DNA of 64,000 nt from positions 248,001-312,000 of the forward strand of contig NZ_JAVJSQ010000029.1 in NCBI RefSeq assembly GCF_040219335.1. The letters are read 5' to 3'. The notes under the pieces are model-generated. The model was given only the letters and a program-made list of their open reading frames with translations. It was not told the origin of the DNA and searched no databases. The position numbers and the translations under genes are program-made. Shown here piece after piece: positions 1-8,693 of the stretch (the first letter of the stretch is position 1; each line of letters opens with the position of its first letter). The stretch is from Gimesia sp. (GTDB lineage: Bacteria; Planctomycetota; Planctomycetia; Planctomycetales; Planctomycetaceae).

Positions 1-2335
1 CGTTGAGCAGGTGAAGAGCCTGTGACAGACTGGGTTCCATCCGGACTTCACACGAACAGACGGTGTCACGCTTGGCACGACCAAAGGTGGTCAGGAAGTA
101 GTTGGTTGTGTTTCCGTCGGCGATCTGCACTGCCCGTGCTCCCAGCGGTAAGCCGCGGAATTTATTGGGTGCACTGGTGACCTGGGAAATACAGTCCAGC
201 AGAACTTCAGCACGCAAACGACGTGGATGTGCATGTGAGAAGTTTGTCAGATCGTTTTCATTGGATGGATTAGTCTGTGTGGAAAGCTGGTAAGTTCTCG
301 AAGTACAGATATCGCGAACCAGCTTCTTGAAGTCGTAGTTGTAATCGGTGAACCGTTTGGCGAGTTCATCCAGCAGTTCCGGGTTGACCGGAGGATTACT
401 GATGCGGACGTCATCCACTTCATTGATAATGCCTTTACCGAAGAAGTGTGCCCAGACGATGTTACTCAGGTTCGTTGCAAAGTAAGGGTTTTCATTGGAG
501 GCGAGCCAGTTGGCCAGCACGACGCGGCGGTCTTTACCTTTAACTTCAGGTTGTGCACCACCCAGGAATTTGGGCTGCATGACCCGGTTATCAACCAGAT
601 GTCGGACTTCGCCGCTGCCTCGGTTGTAGATAATAGATTCGCGGGGGTCCTCACTGCCTTTACGTCCCACCTGTGAGAAGAATGCAGCGAAGCTGTAGTA
701 ATCGTCCATCGTCCAGCGGTCGAACGGATGGTTGTGACACTGGGCACATTGAATTCGCATGCCCATGAATACCTGGGCCACGTTTTCAGCGACTTTGAGA
801 GTGTCACGTTCGTTTTCGTAATAGTTGGTCGCAGCATTAGCAAAAGTACCGCCGGTCGAACCGAGTAGTTCCTGTACCATTTTATCGAGGGGCACGTTGC
901 TGGCGATTCTTTCCTGCAGCCAGTTGTAATATAGTAATGCTGACTTGTAACTGATGCGGTTATTGACTGTGCGGATCTGCAGAAGCTCAGACCATTTCAT
1001 CACCCACATCTCGACAAACTCTTTACGGTTGAGTAACTGATCAACCAGTTTCTCCCGTTTCTTGGGATCTTTGTCAGCGACGAAAGTATTGAATTCTTCA
1101 ATGGTGGGCATTACGCCGCAGATGTCCAGGCTGGCACGACGCAGGAATTCGGGATCGGAACAGACTTCAGAGGGAACAACCCGCAGCTTTTTCAGCTTGT
1201 TGTGTATCAGGGTATCCACATAGTTGTATTCCGGAACATTGGGCCATTCGAAGTCCAGGCCCTTGGGGAGTACCACAAAGTGAGATCCGACCGTGTGTGT
1301 GTCGAAGCGGGCCATAATGAAGGCTTCGCCCCGATTGTTTGCGGTGATCTTACCATCTTTGGTAATGGTGGCTGAGTTGTCGTTGTTTGATGAGAAGGCT
1401 GACAGAGTCGTTACGTCACGAGTCGTGCCATCTGAATAGTAGGCCAGAACGGACACCTGCTGTGTGGTGCCTTTCCCGTCCATTACCCCACCTTTGGGAT
1501 AGATTTCCACCTTATCAACAGTCGGAATTGCGCCCGCGTCGTAAGGAGCACCTGCCTGCAGCCAGCGTAAAGACGCGTTATAATATTCTGAGTCTTTTTC
1601 GTAGAGTTTACCGCCGGTGTGAGGAACAGCGCCGATGGCTTTTTCAAGCAGCAGGCTTTCCTGAGGCATACTCAGGTTAATTCGACGACCGCTGAGTTCA
1701 CGGGTTAGACGATGATAGTCTCCCTTGGGGTCAAACCCGAACAGTGAGAGGCGGAAGCCGTCCTTACCGCGGGCAGCACCGTGGCAGCTACCGGTGTTAC
1801 AGCCAGCCCGCATGAATGTAGGCATGACGTCCAGGGTAAAACTGATGGGACGGTCTTCTTTTGCTTTAGTAACCTTGGAGTGCAGCTTGACACTCGCACC
1901 GCCGAAAGTGGTAACCACATCGGTCTCACCATCGCCGGCCGGGTAAATCATATTGTTTTCGATACGCACGATGCCTTCTTTGGTCGGCTTGAACTGAAGT
2001 TTCGTGGTGACGTCTTCGGTCAGACCGTTGTCATAAACTGCCTGTCCGATTATGGATTGTCGATCCCGGCTGGTCGTGAGCTGGATATCCTGAGGATACA
2101 CATTCAGTTGAACCATCTTGGGAGCTGGTTTTGGAGGGGCCGGTTTGGGAGCAGCAGGCTGCGCGGGGGCCGGTTTTGTCTCCGCTGGTTTCGTTTCAGC
2201 CGGTTTGGCTTCAGCAGGCTTGGGGGGCTCTGCTTTGACCGGTTCCGTTTTGTCTGCTGCAGTTACGAGAGAGATTCCACCCGCCAGGAAGGCCAGGGTG
2301 AGAAAACTGCGAGTGATTGTTTGATGACGCCACAT
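1..2335 (-). CDS. DUF1549/DUF1553 (PSCyt2/PSD1) protein with Ig-like domains, 3' end outside window
   Basis: I translated this from the ATG at 2333-2335 to the window edge without a stop, so the C-terminus is missing. Seen: an N-terminal signal segment ([14 protein letters not shown]), a Pro/Ala/Lys/Glu-rich linker with KPAET repeats, two bacterial Ig-like (BIG2-type) stretches, one at the start of the folded part and one near its middle, and two CxxCH-like sites (GCNTGSCHG and [12 protein letters not shown]). The second site lies in the DUF1549 part and the tail matches DUF1553. These families are abundant in planctomycetes and are usually encoded beside DUF1501 genes; their biochemical role is not established. 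The CxxCH sites would suit covalent haem binding, but that is inference. It is the last gene of a three-gene minus-strand set with the PPC-domain and DUF1501 genes upstream. Confidence 0.9.
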   Translation of the reverse strand, partial: MWRHQTITRSFLTLAFLAGGISLVTAADKTEPVKAEPPKPAEAKPAETKPAETKPAPAQPAAPKPAPPKPAPKMVQLNVYPQDIQLTTSRDRQSIIGQAVYDNGLTEDVTTKLQFKPTKEGIVRIENNMIYPAGDGETDVVTTFGGASVKLHSKVTKAKEDRPISFTLDVMPTFMRAGCNTGSCHGAARGKDGFRLSLFGFDPKGDYHRLTRELSGRRINLSMPQESLLLEKAIGAVPHTGGKLYEKDSEYYNASLRWLQAGAPYDAGAIPTVDKVEIYPKGGVMDGKGTTQQVSVLAYYSDGTTRDVTTLSAFSSNNDNSATITKDGKITANNRGEAFIMARFDTHTVGSHFVVLPKGLDFEWPNVPEYNYVDTLIHNKLKKLRVVPSEVCSDPEFLRRASLDICGVMPTIEEFNTFVADKDPKKREKLVDQLLNRKEFVEMWVMKWSELLQIRTVNNRISYKSALLYYNWLQERIASNVPLDKMVQELLGSTGGTFANAATNYYENERDTLKVAENVAQVFMGMRIQCAQCHNHPFDRWTMDDYYSFAAFFSQVGRKGSEDPRESIIYNRGSGEVRHLVDNRVMQPKFLGGAQPEVKGKDRRVVLANWLASNENPYFATNLSNIVWAHFFGKGIINEVDDVRISNPPVNPELLDELAKRFTDYNYDFKKLVRDICTSRTYQLSTQTNPSNENDLTNFSHAHPRRLRAEVLLDCISQVTSAPNKFRGLPLGARAVQIADGNTTNYFLTTFGRAKRDTVCSCEVRMEPSLSQALHLLN

Positions 2336-2435
2336 AATCGAAAACCTTTTCTGGTCAACAGGAATTAGTTGATCAAGGTGATATAAACGTAATGCTCTGA
2401 GTCTAAATCAGAGTTTGAGCGATTGAAGTTGAAGA

Positions 2436-4886
2436 CTACTTGGTACCCTCTTCCAGTCGTTTTTTAGCCTCGAGACGGAGCTGCTCCAATCGAGTCAAAC
2501 GCTTGGGTTCTTCCTTCTTGGGTTCTTCTTTTTTCGCTACGGTTTTAGGTTTGGCCGGTTCGTCTTTTTTAGGTGGAAGCGGCTTGTCAATCCGCAGCTC
2601 GGTTCGGCCAGCGGTATGTACGACGGTTTCACCGTTCACAGGAACTTCGACCTGACAGAACAGGCTCTTATGCCGTCCCTGAGGAGAAGCCGGATCCGTT
2701 TTTACTTTGAAGATCAGTTCTTTGCTCTCTTTGTTGAAGGTGATATCTTCTGTGGTCACTTTCGGAGGCAGACCGACCAGTTTAACTTTGGCATCTCCAT
2801 CGAAGGGAGTCTTGAGGTCAACCTTGCAGATGATCTCAGTCTCTTTTCCCTGTTCGACGGCAGTACGTGCGAGATCCAGGTCAACGTAGGAATCTGCAAC
2901 TTCCAGATTTGCCAGCTGTGAGGAAACCCAGGCATTGCCACCCACGTTAGCCGAACCAATGACGAAGACCTTCCATTTTTTTATCTCGGCCTTGCTGTTG
3001 GCGTTGATCGGGTAGAAGGCTTCATTTTTGCCCTTGGGGATCGTAACCCGGCTGGAAGCACCCACTCCCGGTGGACGGAAGGGGAACTGGAGGGTAATCG
3101 CTTCGTCGAAACCTTCTTTTCGAGTAGCGACAACTTTGAGTTGTAACGAGCCGTTCCGTGCCAGCGGGGCTTTGGGTTCAACGATATCGAGTTTGAAAGG
3201 AACTTCCTCGACAACCGCGACTGGAATCTGGGCGACGTCTTTCATCCACAACAGCTGGTTATTCCGCACGCGAACCAGGTCGGCCCGGTTGGTGAAGACC
3301 CCCGAAATATTCAGTTTAGGATCGACATGTTTTCCCTTAAGGGCGATCAATTCGCCTTCAACGGGAGCATCAGCGGCTGCTTCAAAGACCACGGGCATCG
3401 TTGTCAGATTCGCTGCCATCGGTTCGGCGACAACTTTAACTCCCTTGGGGAAGTTCGAAGAATCGAGAGCGATTTCGCCACCAAAGTTAGAACGGCTGGC
3501 ACTGATGACTGCTGCAAAACGGTTGCCCCGAGGGACTACAATCTGCTGTCGCTCCTGGGAGTAACGGGCATTGCGGGGAATGCCCAGTTCGAGGCTGGGT
3601 GAGACCGGCAGCATTTCAATGCGGTAGACAAAATCGGCTCCACCACGCGAAAGGTGATCGGTGATGGAGATATAGTAATCTCCATCAGCAGGGAACTTAT
3701 AACGGAAGTAGCTGTCGGGACCACGTGAGTCGTCGTTGCCGGCAACGCGACCGAATTTGGCGTTATACAGGTTCACAACCGCATCAAGTGGAGAACGGAT
3801 GCGACGGGCGTAGCATTCGATTTCCAGGGTCTGGTCTTTCTTGCCCTGAAATTTGAAGTAATCAATATCACCGTCGGTTTCGATGATCCCGTTAAATGCA
3901 TTGGGCAGTGCTGCTGCAGAAGCCGTTTTGAAGTCGTTGTTGGGCTCCTGTTCCATGGAGTTACCATGAGGGAACAGGCGGAATACGTTTCCAGAGGGAG
4001 CGGTTCCCCCGGCATCGCTGGCGAACAGTTCGAACTCAGCATCCGGCTTATCCGGGAGCTGGAATTCCTGAACCAGGTTATCGACGGTATTCCCTTTGAA
4101 GGTGACTTTCTGTTTGGATCCCAGTTGGCCGCCAGCGGGATAAACGGCTGTCGGACGAGGATAAGTACCGACGTGCAGACGGTAGAATGCAGCACCGTTT
4201 CCGCCGTATGAACTGTCACGAACCAGGATCGTGTATTTGCCATCAGCGGGTGCGATTACCGAGACCGCGGCATCATTTCTCAGCAGGGGGAGATCGTCTT
4301 CGGCTTTGAGCTCAAAACGTTTTTCGTCCAGGATGGCGATGTAGGGGTCGAACAGTGTGGTCGCCAGACGAATGCCCTCGATTTCTGCAGAGATGCGGTC
4401 ACCTTTTTTAGCCGTGACAACATAGTGATCCACGTCTTCATTCTGAACGACACCACTCACTGTGTGGTTCATTTCAATGGACTGGGGCGTTTCGAATTCG
4501 CTGTTCGGTTCTTTTTCGGCGATCTCGGGGAAAGGCCCGACCCAGAAGGTTTTGTACTCGGAGACACCGGTTTTGGTACGGACCTGGAAAGTATGCTCAC
4601 CCAAGGCACAGTCGGGGGCGATTTTGACTGTCGCGGTGCAGATGTTCTTGTTTTTTGGATTTTCTTTGATGTCCTTGAATTCGAATCCTTTTTTGTAGGA
4701 CAGAATTTCGACGGCATCGGAAAGACGGGCACCAATGAACGTGAGTTCCACCTCAGTACCCCGTTGTCCCCCCCGGGGGCGGACGTAGTTCAGACTGGGA
4801 TCTGTGGCCCAGGCGGAGTCTACGAGTAGTAAGCTGAGTGCGAGTGTTAAAATGCCGGTGCAGACAGACTTGAAATTCTGCAGCAT
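2436..4886 (-). CDS. Secreted PPC-domain (pre-peptidase C-terminal) protein
   Basis: An 816-residue exported protein. Seen: a signal peptide (LTLALSLLLVDSAWA), an IPT/TIG-like N-terminal region (YVRPRGGQRGTEVELTF), and two PPC-like beta-sandwich domains each opened by an E-P-N motif (EKEPNSEF near residue 125, EQEPNNDF near 315) and carrying D-x-D-x-Y signatures (EDVDHYVV, GDIDYFKF). The C-terminal half holds further beta-rich domains and ends in a Lys/Glu/Pro-rich tail. No protease catalytic triad is visible, so it is not itself a peptidase despite the domain name. An ATG at 4884-4886 is preceded by a strong purine-rich ribosome site (AAGGGGGG, 7 nt upstream); a GTG one codon earlier is less well spaced. 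It lies between the DUF1501 gene and the DUF1549/1553 gene on the same strand, which suggests a shared cell-surface function that is unknown. Confidence 0.85.
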   Translation of the reverse strand: MLQNFKSVCTGILTLALSLLLVDSAWATDPSLNYVRPRGGQRGTEVELTFIGARLSDAVEILSYKKGFEFKDIKENPKNKNICTATVKIAPDCALGEHTFQVRTKTGVSEYKTFWVGPFPEIAEKEPNSEFETPQSIEMNHTVSGVVQNEDVDHYVVTAKKGDRISAEIEGIRLATTLFDPYIAILDEKRFELKAEDDLPLLRNDAAVSVIAPADGKYTILVRDSSYGGNGAAFYRLHVGTYPRPTAVYPAGGQLGSKQKVTFKGNTVDNLVQEFQLPDKPDAEFELFASDAGGTAPSGNVFRLFPHGNSMEQEPNNDFKTASAAALPNAFNGIIETDGDIDYFKFQGKKDQTLEIECYARRIRSPLDAVVNLYNAKFGRVAGNDDSRGPDSYFRYKFPADGDYYISITDHLSRGGADFVYRIEMLPVSPSLELGIPRNARYSQERQQIVVPRGNRFAAVISASRSNFGGEIALDSSNFPKGVKVVAEPMAANLTTMPVVFEAAADAPVEGELIALKGKHVDPKLNISGVFTNRADLVRVRNNQLLWMKDVAQIPVAVVEEVPFKLDIVEPKAPLARNGSLQLKVVATRKEGFDEAITLQFPFRPPGVGASSRVTIPKGKNEAFYPINANSKAEIKKWKVFVIGSANVGGNAWVSSQLANLEVADSYVDLDLARTAVEQGKETEIICKVDLKTPFDGDAKVKLVGLPPKVTTEDITFNKESKELIFKVKTDPASPQGRHKSLFCQVEVPVNGETVVHTAGRTELRIDKPLPPKKDEPAKPKTVAKKEEPKKEEPKRLTRLEQLRLEAKKRLEEGTK

Positions 4887-4949
4887 CACGGTTCCCCCCT
4901 TGGAATGTGAATGTTCGAGAATCAGTTTTTATTTCCGCTGGAACGAGAA

Positions 4950-4978
4950 TGTTAGCACGGGTCAGACCCGTGCTAACA
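4950..4978. repeat. 29-bp perfect palindrome (14-bp arms, 1-nt centre)
   Basis: The bases 4950-4963 are the exact reverse complement of 4965-4978, with a single A between them; the core reads CACGGGTC A GACCCGTG. It sits 32 bp after the stop of the DUF1501 gene and before the PPC gene. There is no T-run on either side, so a classical intrinsic terminator is not indicated. It may be an RNA-processing or stabilising hairpin, or a dispersed repeat. A weaker relative with the core CGGGTCAAACCCG is at 14682-14694. Confidence 0.8.
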
Positions 4979-5009
4979 GACTGTTCTTTTAATTCCGGTT
5001 AGATTGCTC

Positions 5010-6308
5010 TCAGACGAGCAGCTCTTTAACGACTTTACCGCCATCAACGATTTCGATGGGACGATCGCCGGGAGCCATGAGTTCTTTGTCTGAGACAATC
5101 CCCATGCAGTGGTAGATGGTGGAAGCCCAGTCCATAACGGACAGTGGTTTGTCTTCAGGTTCACTGGCAATGGCATCAGACGAACCATAAACCTGGCCAC
5201 CTTTGATACCGCCACCGGCCATGACCAGACTGAATACTTTCGGCCAGTGGTCGCGGCCGGCAGTACCATTGATTTTCGGCGTCCGACCAAATTCACTGCA
5301 GACGCAGACCAGGGTGCTGTCCAGCAGTCCGCGGTCGTAGAGGTCTGTAATCAGTGTGGAGAATGCCTGGTCGAAGGAAGGCAGGTTCCGTTCGATCCCA
5401 GTCTGGATCCGGTCGTGCATGTCCCAGCCACCATAAGTCATGGTGACAAAACGGGCACCTGCTTCAACCAGACGACGGGACAGCAGCATGCGGGCACCAG
5501 CCTGGTTACGGCCGTAGGCGTCACGCACTTTGGCGTCCTCTTTGTCGAGGTCGAAGGCTTCCTGTGAAGCTTTCGATGAGACCATGTCGTAGGCCTGCTT
5601 ATAGAAGGTATCAACAGCATCCAGAGAGTCAGCTTTTTCTTTGGTAACAAAGTGATCGTTGACAGCATCCAGCAGAGAGCGACGACGGGTGAACCGCTTG
5701 TCGTCGACACCGCCGGGCAGGTTCAGGTCACGTACTTTGAAACCGTTGGAGGCAGGATCAGATCCGACGCTGAACGGAGCGAAGGAAGAGCTGAGGTATC
5801 CGGTACCGGCGAATTCGTTCGGCTGATTCGGGATACAGACATATTGAGGCATGCTGTTCCGGGGACCGAACTCGTGGGTGACAACACTTCCCATGCTGGG
5901 GAACTGCAGAGCCGGGCTGGGTCGATAGCCGGTGAACATATTGTGTGTTCCCCGCTCGTGAGCCGCTTCACCGTGTGACATGGAACGGCAGACAGTCAGC
6001 TTGTCCATGATTTTGGCGGTCTTGGCCAGTTTCTCATTGAAACGAACGCCTGCGACGTTGGTTTCGATGGAACCCATCGGTCCACGGTATTCAACGGGTG
6101 CGTAGGGTTTGGGATCCCAGGTTTCCTGGTGTGCTGCACCACCTGGCAGATAAATGAAGATCACAGATTTCGCTGTGCCTTCCTTGGTCTCATAATACTT
6201 TTGTTCTGCCTGAGCGCTTTTAATACGCAGAAACTCAGGTAGAGTCAGCCCGATTCCACCCGCAAAACCAACGTGTAAAAAGTCACGACGTGATTGTTTG
6301 AAGCTCAT
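5010..6308 (-). CDS. DUF1501 family protein with twin-arginine-like leader
   Basis: A 432-residue protein of the DUF1501 family, related to the alkaline phosphatase/sulfatase fold and very common in planctomycetes. The start at 6306-6308 gives MSFKQSRRDFLHVGFAGG, a Tat-type leader with a twin arginine, and has GGAG 8 nt upstream; the longer reading to 6389 would place 27 unlikely residues before the leader. Family landmarks seen include FIYLPGGAAHQETWDPK near the N-terminus, the SMSHGEAAHERGTHNMFTGY stretch, a GGWDMHDRIQ segment and the conserved C-terminal CSEFGRTPKING plus GRDHWP. Export via Tat in a folded state is likely. It is the first gene of the minus-strand set with the PPC and DUF1549/1553 proteins. 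A biochemical activity has not been assigned to the family with confidence. Confidence 0.9.
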   Translation of the reverse strand: MSFKQSRRDFLHVGFAGGIGLTLPEFLRIKSAQAEQKYYETKEGTAKSVIFIYLPGGAAHQETWDPKPYAPVEYRGPMGSIETNVAGVRFNEKLAKTAKIMDKLTVCRSMSHGEAAHERGTHNMFTGYRPSPALQFPSMGSVVTHEFGPRNSMPQYVCIPNQPNEFAGTGYLSSSFAPFSVGSDPASNGFKVRDLNLPGGVDDKRFTRRRSLLDAVNDHFVTKEKADSLDAVDTFYKQAYDMVSSKASQEAFDLDKEDAKVRDAYGRNQAGARMLLSRRLVEAGARFVTMTYGGWDMHDRIQTGIERNLPSFDQAFSTLITDLYDRGLLDSTLVCVCSEFGRTPKINGTAGRDHWPKVFSLVMAGGGIKGGQVYGSSDAIASEPEDKPLSVMDWASTIYHCMGIVSDKELMAPGDRPIEIVDGGKVVKELLV

Positions 6309-6735
6309 TGGGTCATCTCCATTTCCGAATGGGGGGGATAATTTGTGTCCGGTTTTTGGCTCACGGGGCCAGAGGCTAAACGCTTGCAACAGGGTATGAG
6401 CACTTAATTCTTATCAGGTTGGAATATAGCCAGTTTGACCTGGCGGATGGCTCTGATCGCCACTGAGCGAAACAGAGTTTAATATCAGGCGATTCCGACG
6501 AAGCATGCTTCTTGTCATGCATCCGCCAGTGGGGGAAGGAAACTTTTTAATCACCCGAACGTGTATTATGCCAAATTCGGTCTCAGTAATTCAAGGACAA
6601 TTTCAAATTCGCATCTGCTTGTGCACACCTTGATACCCTATATATCAAACAAAGTTGATGCGAAGATGTCAAGGATTTCCATTTGAAATCCGCTAAGTCC
6701 AGAAAAATAGGAGCACGGATCAGAGACCGTTGTTG
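6309..6735. other. Intergenic region, no gene seen
   Basis: Separates the DUF1501 operon from the CRTAC1 gene. It holds a spaced 10-bp inverted repeat, CTGGCGGATG at 6440-6449 and CATCCGCCAG at 6520-6529, with the palindrome AAGCATGCTT at 6501-6510 between the arms. The promoter of the DUF1501 operon should be here, but I see no convincing -35/-10 pair. No RNA gene was recognised. Confidence 0.5.
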
Positions 6736-8655
6736 CTATTTGTCAACAAGACCATCCTGTTCAGAAATCTGGTATAATTTGTCCGCTTTGAGATTTTCCA
6801 GAGTCGTCACTTTTCCAGACGGCCATTGGATGTTCACGGACTGAATTTCTGTTTCCGTGCCGAGCCCAAACGTAACGGGCAGCTCTGTTTGTGAGATATA
6901 GCTCCGGGTGGGCATCAGCAGACGGCTCTGGGTACCCGCCTTCGTTTTAATCCTGATCTCAGCGCCCAGGGCATCATGATTGGAGACAAGCTGGTTCGGT
7001 TTCCGTTCTCCGGTGGGCGAACTGGTCAGCCGGAAGCGAACCCAGTGATTGCCCGTTGCCTGCTCGTTACGGAGCAGGCGTGGCTTATTTCCAGTGGTCA
7101 TAATGAGCAGATCCAGGTCGCCGTCTGCATCGATGTCGGCAAAGGTCGCACCGCGGCCGACCAGTGGTTTAACAAAATCAGAACCAACCAGCGCTTCTCC
7201 CAGCGGGAGGAATTCCGTGGCGTGTTGTGCTCCACAGTTCCAGAACAGCTGGGGTGACTGTTCATAATGCTGACGTTCCTGGACGATGTTGATGTCTTCC
7301 TCCAGGTGCCCGTTGGCCGAGAACAGATCGAGCCTGCCATCCAGGTCGGCATCGAAGAAGAAGACGCCAAAGGTAAGTGCCATGCGGGTTTGCGGTCCCA
7401 GACCGTTCGAGACCGCTTCGTCAATGAACTGCATCTCTTTTCCAGGGGAAGTGTAGAGGGCCGTCATTTCGTTGGCGAAGTTCCCGATGGCAATGCCGAG
7501 GGTTTCGTCATTGCGGAAGGTTGCGATATCGACGCCCATGGCACCACGGGCATTGCCGTCCATATCAAAGGCGACCCCCGAGAGTGCGGCGATTTCTTTG
7601 AAGGTGCCATCCTGTTGATTGTGGAACAGCAGGTTCTGGACGGTGTCGTTCGTGATCAATACATCCAGGTAACCATCCTGATCAAAATCATAGAAATGCA
7701 GGCCCAGCGATTTGGCCAGAGGGACTCCGGTGCCGGGAGAAATGATTTTCAGTCCTGCCTGATCGGTCTGATCACGAAAGGTGCCGTTGCCCAGGTTCTC
7801 GTAGAGCAGGGGGTTTACGCCATTAAAGTTCTGGGGACGACCATAGGCGCGGATTCCCCCTTTCAAGGTAAAGTTCTGCGCGCGGTCGTAGGCGGGGGTC
7901 CAGTCAACGTAGTTGCAGACCAGCAGGTCGAGGTCGCCATCCCGGTCATAGTCAAACCAGCCACAACTGGTACTCCACAGTTTATCGGGACCGCCGACAC
8001 CTGCCTGACTCGTCACATCGACAAATCGGTTGCCTTCATTTTTAAACAGATAGTTGGATTCCAGGCAGGAGACGAACAGATCTACCAGGCCATCGTTGTT
8101 ATAGTCTCCGCAGGCGACGCCCATGCCATACATCGAAACATCCAGACCCATGTCTTCAGTGACGTCTTTGAATTTACCTGTGCCATCATTCTGGTACAGT
8201 GCCAGCGATGACGCATCGGGTTTTACTTGCCTCGAAGAGTCGGTCCAGGGCCAGTCGGTAGAACCAACGAGCAGCAAGTCCTGATCGCCGTCGTTGTCAT
8301 AGTCAAAGAAGGCCGCGCCCCCCCCCATGGTTTCCGGCAGCAGTTTTTCTCCGGCAGCACCATTGTTGTGGACAAAAGCGATGCCTGCTTCCTCAGTGAT
8401 GTCTTTAAACGGAATCTTGGGAAGGATGATTTCTTCCACTTCCCGTTTTTCAGGCAGAGACAGTGGCGTCTCCTTGACCACGGTTTCCGGTTCGTTGAGA
8501 CGGTTTACCAGAAAGACGGTACCGCCGATGACCGCCAGGACCAGCATCACGGAGAGTGAATACCAGAAGGCGCGGCCGATCGACTCGTCGTTCTGTTCGG
8601 TCTCTTCTTCGAGATTCGGATCAAGTTCCAGATCGGTATTGTTCTGATCTGTCAT
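6736..8655 (-). CDS. CRTAC1-type FG-GAP/VCBS repeat protein with ASPIC/UnbV C-terminus
   Basis: A 639-residue protein anchored by one N-terminal membrane helix (FWYSLSVMLVLAVIGGTVFL). Outside the membrane it has about six FG-GAP/VCBS repeats with calcium-loop-like DxDxDGxxD motifs (for example DYDNDGDQDLLLV, DYNNDGLVDLFV, DYDRDGDLDLLV, DFDQDGYLDVLI, DADLDGRLDLF, DIDADGDLDLLI), as expected for a beta-propeller. An ASPIC/UnbV domain closes the protein (IQWPSGKVTTLENL). I prefer the ATG at 8653-8655, with AAGGA about 8 nt upstream; a GTG at 8685 is the longer alternative. It follows the multihaem cytochrome gene by about 40 bp on the same strand and is probably co-transcribed. Role unknown; an extracellular binding or scaffold function is inferred from the fold. 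Confidence 0.88.
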   Translation of the reverse strand: MTDQNNTDLELDPNLEEETEQNDESIGRAFWYSLSVMLVLAVIGGTVFLVNRLNEPETVVKETPLSLPEKREVEEIILPKIPFKDITEEAGIAFVHNNGAAGEKLLPETMGGGAAFFDYDNDGDQDLLLVGSTDWPWTDSSRQVKPDASSLALYQNDGTGKFKDVTEDMGLDVSMYGMGVACGDYNNDGLVDLFVSCLESNYLFKNEGNRFVDVTSQAGVGGPDKLWSTSCGWFDYDRDGDLDLLVCNYVDWTPAYDRAQNFTLKGGIRAYGRPQNFNGVNPLLYENLGNGTFRDQTDQAGLKIISPGTGVPLAKSLGLHFYDFDQDGYLDVLITNDTVQNLLFHNQQDGTFKEIAALSGVAFDMDGNARGAMGVDIATFRNDETLGIAIGNFANEMTALYTSPGKEMQFIDEAVSNGLGPQTRMALTFGVFFFDADLDGRLDLFSANGHLEEDINIVQERQHYEQSPQLFWNCGAQHATEFLPLGEALVGSDFVKPLVGRGATFADIDADGDLDLLIMTTGNKPRLLRNEQATGNHWVRFRLTSSPTGERKPNQLVSNHDALGAEIRIKTKAGTQSRLLMPTRSYISQTELPVTFGLGTETEIQSVNIQWPSGKVTTLENLKADKLYQISEQDGLVDK

Positions 8656-8693
8656 GGGAAAATCCTTGGGTTGTTTATCAGTCACCGCAGGCG

